This document shows positions 60,842-64,000 of a stretch of 64,000 nucleotides of DNA, piece after piece. The DNA is taken from the NCBI GenBank assembly GCA_964386975.1, contig CAYLUS010000007.1:1-64000 (forward strand), given 5' to 3'. The position numbers were made by a program, and so were the translations under genes. This stretch comes from UBA6136 sp964386975. GTDB lineage: Bacteria > Pseudomonadota > Gammaproteobacteria > Methylococcales > Methylococcaceae. The notes under the pieces are model-generated. The model was not told the DNA's origin, ran no database searches, and worked only from the letters and a program-made list of their open reading frames with translations. Positions within the stretch are counted from its first letter, which is position 1; every line of letters starts with the position of its first letter.

Positions 60842-61357
60842 ATGGCCGAACTCATTCCCAAGGAACGCCTTCAGCCCTCCCTCCTTGACCGACTGGTCGA
60901 TGATCGACCCGATGAAAAAACAGAACCGATGGAACGGCGGGTACTGACGATGACGGCGCTCAGGCAATCCGTGCTGCGCGATATCGGATGGCTTTTGAAC
61001 GCGCGATCTCTCGAAAAAAGCACCTCCCTGCGAGACTACCCTGAAACCGCCCAGTCCACCTTGAATTACGGCATTCGGGATTTAAGCGGCTCCTTGGTGT
61101 CCAGCTTGAGTGCGCCGGAACTCGAGCAACTGATCCACTCTGCCATTCGAAGGTTTGAGCCTCGGATCACACCTGAATCCCTGAGGGTTCGTGTGGAAAC
61201 CGAGGAAGACAAAAACGCCGAAGCATCCGTCTCCTTCATCATCGAGGGCACTCTCTGGTCTCAACCTCTCCCTATCTCGCTGTACATACGTTCTGAAATC
61301 AACTTGGAATCGGGAGACGTTCTGGTGGAAACGGACCATGCATCCTTTGCTACTTAA
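60842..61357 (+). CDS. tssE: T6SS baseplate protein TssE
   Basis: A 171-residue gp25-like baseplate wedge protein. The N-terminal ELIPKERLQPSLLDRLVDD and the core VLRDIGWLLNARSLEKSTSLRDYPETAQSTLNYGIRDLSG, followed by AIRRFEPRITPESLRVRVE, fit TssE. The start at the ATG at 60842 is preferred; the frame is open further upstream, but that region is the tagJ gene. The end overlaps tssF by 20 bases. Confidence 0.93.
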   Translation: MAELIPKERLQPSLLDRLVDDRPDEKTEPMERRVLTMTALRQSVLRDIGWLLNARSLEKSTSLRDYPETAQSTLNYGIRDLSGSLVSSLSAPELEQLIHSAIRRFEPRITPESLRVRVETEEDKNAEASVSFIIEGTLWSQPLPISLYIRSEINLESGDVLVETDHASFAT

Positions 61358-63227
61358 ATATTACGAGAGCGAACTACGGCATCTTCGGTCGGTGGGCGCC
61401 GAATTTGCGGAGGACTTTCCGAAAATTGCCGGTCGATTGGGTCTTGAGGCTTTTGACTGCGCCGATCCCTATGTCGAACGATTACTCGAGGGGTTTGCCT
61501 TCCTTGCAGCGCGCGTCCACCTCAAGCTCGACTCCGAATATGCGACATTTACGCAGCAGTTACTGGATATTGTCTATCCGAACTTTCTTGCTCCGGTTCC
61601 ATCCATGGCGATCGCGCATTTCCAGCCAGATCCTGCGGGGGGATCTTTGGCCGAGGGTTACCTGATCCCGAAAGGTTCTACCCTCCGTGGACACCTCGCC
61701 AAGGGTCAGCAAACGGCCTGCGAGTTCAGAACGGCCCATGAGGTTCGTCTTTATCCACTGAGAATCCAACACGCCAGTTACTTAGGTTCACGCGCTGAGC
61801 TGGCCCATGCCGGGCTGCAGTCGATATTGTCAGGACCCAAGGGCAGTTCTCTTCAGGCCGCTATCCATATCCAGATTAGATGCATGGCTGGCGCTCGATG
61901 GCAAGATCTGAAGATTGAACGGCTGCCCCTTTTTTTTCACGGCGATGGCGCCCTGCCCTTTAGGCTCTACGAGCAAATCTCTGCGCATCTGGAAAAAGTG
62001 ATCGCAGTTGGACGGGATGCCCATGGTCATATCGAAAAGACGATCACGCTAACCGCCCATCCCATGGGATTTGAGGAGGGAGAAACGCTCCTGCCTGCTT
62101 CTGGCCGTAGCTTTGAGGGCTACCGTCTGCTGCAAGAATATTTTGCGATGCCCGAGCGCTTTCTGTTTTCCGAAATTCAAGGGCTCGAAGCCACCCAGGC
62201 TTGGGGTGAACAGGAAACAATCGACCTCTACTTTCTCACCCACCGGGTCGATCAAGGTCTAATCAATGCTGTCAGAGACGAAAATGTGGCCTTGTTCTGC
62301 AGCCCTGTCATCAATCTGTTCCCGAAACGAACGGATCGAATCCAGATCGATCCGACCCGGCGGGAACTGCATGTGGTTGTTGACCGGAGCCGTCCTCTTG
62401 ATTTTGAAATCCACTCCATCCTGGAGGCAGAAACCGTGGGTCTGCAACCGGACGGTCGTCGACCACTCCTGCCACTTTTCGGATCCAGCCACCAGCATGG
62501 GCATGCATCCGTCAGCTACTATACGAGCCAGCGGAACAAGCGCCTGCATTCTTCAAATCAGAACCGTCGCGGGCCCCGGTCTTCGTATACGGGGAGCGAG
62601 CTTTACCTGAGCCTGGTAAGTGCTTCCGGTGCACCCTGCCCAGAAGGCGTAGACCAGATTTCGCTTCATGTCCTCACGACCAATCGGGACCTTCCCTTTC
62701 TGATGCCCGTGGGGGTTGGACAGACCGACCTGACCCTGGTCGAGGGGGGGCCAATCACCGCCATTCGCTGTCTCATCGGGCCTACACGACCCAAACCCTC
62801 TGCGGCCGAGGACCACACCGCCTGGCGCCTGATCAGTCACCTCGCGCTGAACTATCTCAGCCTGGTCGATCAGGACAAGGAACGGGGAGCCGTCGCACTC
62901 CGGGAGCTTCTGTCCCTGTATGCAGGTCCTCAGGATCAGGATATTCACAAGAGAATCTCGGGCCTCCTCCATGTCGAGTCCACCCGCGTGGTCAGGCGGA
63001 TCCCAGGTGTTGGCCCCATCGTCTTTGGTCGGGGAAAAACCGTTACGCTGAAATTTGATGAGGCCGCCTATGAGGGAACGGGCGCCTTTTTACTAGGGGC
63101 GGTCCTTGAGCGGTTCCTCGCGCGATATGCCGCCATCAACTCATTTACGGAAACCCGAATGGAAACGACCGAACGGGGAGAGATCATGCGATGGCCAGCT
63201 CGGACCGGGACCCGACAGACGCTCTGA
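61338..63227 (+). CDS. tssF: T6SS baseplate protein TssF
   Basis: A 629-residue baseplate component that forms the wedge with TssE, TssG and TssK. MHPLLLKYYESELRHLRSVGAEFAEDFPKIAGRLGLE, the CADPYVERLLEGFAFLAARVHLKLD stretch and PTFTQQLLDIVYPNFLAPVPSMAIA-like FTQQLLDIVYPNFLAPVPSMAI are classical TssF. The ATG at 61338 is chosen because it gives the conserved N-terminus. The end overlaps tssG by 37 bases. Confidence 0.96.
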   Translation: MHPLLLKYYESELRHLRSVGAEFAEDFPKIAGRLGLEAFDCADPYVERLLEGFAFLAARVHLKLDSEYATFTQQLLDIVYPNFLAPVPSMAIAHFQPDPAGGSLAEGYLIPKGSTLRGHLAKGQQTACEFRTAHEVRLYPLRIQHASYLGSRAELAHAGLQSILSGPKGSSLQAAIHIQIRCMAGARWQDLKIERLPLFFHGDGALPFRLYEQISAHLEKVIAVGRDAHGHIEKTITLTAHPMGFEEGETLLPASGRSFEGYRLLQEYFAMPERFLFSEIQGLEATQAWGEQETIDLYFLTHRVDQGLINAVRDENVALFCSPVINLFPKRTDRIQIDPTRRELHVVVDRSRPLDFEIHSILEAETVGLQPDGRRPLLPLFGSSHQHGHASVSYYTSQRNKRLHSSNQNRRGPRSSYTGSELYLSLVSASGAPCPEGVDQISLHVLTTNRDLPFLMPVGVGQTDLTLVEGGPITAIRCLIGPTRPKPSAAEDHTAWRLISHLALNYLSLVDQDKERGAVALRELLSLYAGPQDQDIHKRISGLLHVESTRVVRRIPGVGPIVFGRGKTVTLKFDEAAYEGTGAFLLGAVLERFLARYAAINSFTETRMETTERGEIMRWPARTGTRQTL

Positions 63228-64000
63228 TCGAGGGCCTTGCCAGCAATCCCGAGCGCTATGACTTTTATCAGGCGCTTAGGATTGTTGAGAGCCACTATGG
63301 CAGCAGCAAGCCCCGGTTGGGAACGTCATTATCCGCATCCGACGACCCGATTCGCCTCGGCCAGCCCCCCGATCTTGCATTTGCTCCGACGACGATCAGC
63401 GCCTTGAAGGCGGACAACCATGCCGACTTTGGACGCCTCGAAGTGCTCTTTCTCGGGTTATTCGGTCCACAGGGCCCCTTACCGAACCATCTGACCGAGT
63501 TCGCGGGTGAACGGCTCAGGCACTTCAAGGATCCAACGCTCGCCCGATTTTCTGATGTTTTTCATCACCGAATGCTCTGCTTTTTTTACAGGGCATGGGC
63601 GAATGCCCAGCCATGTGCAAACGAAGCCCCCTGGGATCGCAATCCCTATGCCGATTGGGTCGCGTCCCTCTTCGGTCTTGGCTTTGAGAGCCTCGCACAT
63701 CAGGACGCGCTAAAGGATACATCCAAGCGCTATCACGCAGGATTGCTCGCCTGTCAGACACGCCATGCGGAGGGACTGGAAACTCTGGTGACCAATGTGC
63801 TGGGCATTCCCTGCCGCCTCCTGGAGTTTGTCCCTCATTGGCTCGACATTCCAAGAGAGGAACAAACGCAACTCGGCGCTTCACCCAGAACCGGTTCCTT
63901 AGGACAATCCGCGATACTCGGGGAGCGAACCCGAGATTGCCAGAGCCGTTTTCACCTGATCCTCGGACCACTCTCCCTGAAGGCCTATTTGGCGCTGCTC
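63191..64000 (+). CDS. tssG: T6SS baseplate protein TssG, N-terminal part (cut by window end)
   Basis: The first 270 codons of TssG, the baseplate partner of TssF. Typical stretches are ERYDFYQALRIVESHYG, a DFGRLEVLFLGLFGPQGPLPNHLTEFA segment, and ARFSDVFHHRMLCFFYRAWANAQP. The frame is open to the edge of the window, so the C-terminus is not visible. In H1-like clusters clpV and vgrG usually follow. Confidence 0.95.
   Translation, partial: MASSDRDPTDALIEGLASNPERYDFYQALRIVESHYGSSKPRLGTSLSASDDPIRLGQPPDLAFAPTTISALKADNHADFGRLEVLFLGLFGPQGPLPNHLTEFAGERLRHFKDPTLARFSDVFHHRMLCFFYRAWANAQPCANEAPWDRNPYADWVASLFGLGFESLAHQDALKDTSKRYHAGLLACQTRHAEGLETLVTNVLGIPCRLLEFVPHWLDIPREEQTQLGASPRTGSLGQSAILGERTRDCQSRFHLILGPLSLKAYLALL

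Noticed and set aside
1..64000. CRISPR array, insertion sequence or prophage
   Set aside because: I saw no regularly spaced direct repeats, transposase, integrase or phage structural genes; the T6SS sheath genes are classified as T6SS because of TssJ/K/L/M-type partners, not as phage tail genes.

Overview
The window looks like chromosomal DNA of a free-living gammaproteobacterium. The signs are the secG / tRNA-Leu(GAG) / tgt arrangement, an rpe-gph-trpE operon, miaA, a NhaD-type antiporter, DUF1249 and DUF423 proteins, and an H1-like type VI secretion cluster. The NAD-dependent molybdenum formate dehydrogenase (fdsGBA) suggests an organism that oxidises formate or C1 compounds. I cannot name the genus. 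Coding density is high, and I see no insertion sequence, prophage, integrase or CRISPR array.

Layout. 1-1.8 kb: start of tgt, tRNA-Leu, secG and tpiA on the minus strand, with a clear sigma-70 promoter before tpiA. 2.1-3.1 kb: miaA. 3.1-10.3 kb: a minus-strand formate dehydrogenase operon, fdsG-fdsB-fdsA-fdhD-fdsD, ending in a glycerol-dehydrogenase-like gene. 10.5-15.4 kb: a DUF2959 protein, then amtB-glnK, a small lipoprotein and an OmpL-type porin. Both glnK and the porin gene have sigma-54 promoters with exact GG/GC spacing, and the porin also has NtrC-like enhancer sites, so this block reads as a nitrogen-starvation island. 15.6-22.8 kb: recQ, DUF1249, a QueD-like enzyme, a PilZ-like protein, trpS, a rubredoxin-reductase-like flavoprotein, a lipoprotein and nhaD.

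22.8-31.8 kb is an envelope block: pgaBCD for poly-N-acetylglucosamine (no pgaA present), trkH, tonB-exbB-exbD and an NdvA/ChvA-like ABC exporter. 31.8-39.3 kb: htpG behind a sigma-32 promoter, several membrane proteins including a flippase-like one, a Kef-type antiporter, a DUF2288 protein and a membrane-anchored WD40-like protein. 39.3-46.1 kb: the minus-strand operon rpe-gph-trpE-(adhesin E-like)-trpG-trpD-trpC-inositol monophosphatase family.

46.3-64 kb: an alpha/beta-hydrolase lipoprotein, and divergent from it a type VI secretion cluster in the order tagH-tssK-tssL-tssM-tagF/pppA fusion-tssA-tssB-tssC-hcp-tagJ-tssE-tssF-tssG, with tssG cut by the window end. It builds the sheath (TssBC), tube (Hcp), baseplate (TssEFGK) and membrane complex (TssLM), with FHA/phosphatase control. 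No tssJ lies in the cluster. clpV, vgrG and ppkA are not in the window and may lie beyond 64 kb. No wholly new system was found. The most useful leads are the predicted sigma-54/NtrC-controlled porin, the TssJ-less T6SS whose TssL carries its own peptidoglycan-binding domain, the TagF-PppA fusion, and the pga locus without its outer-membrane porin.
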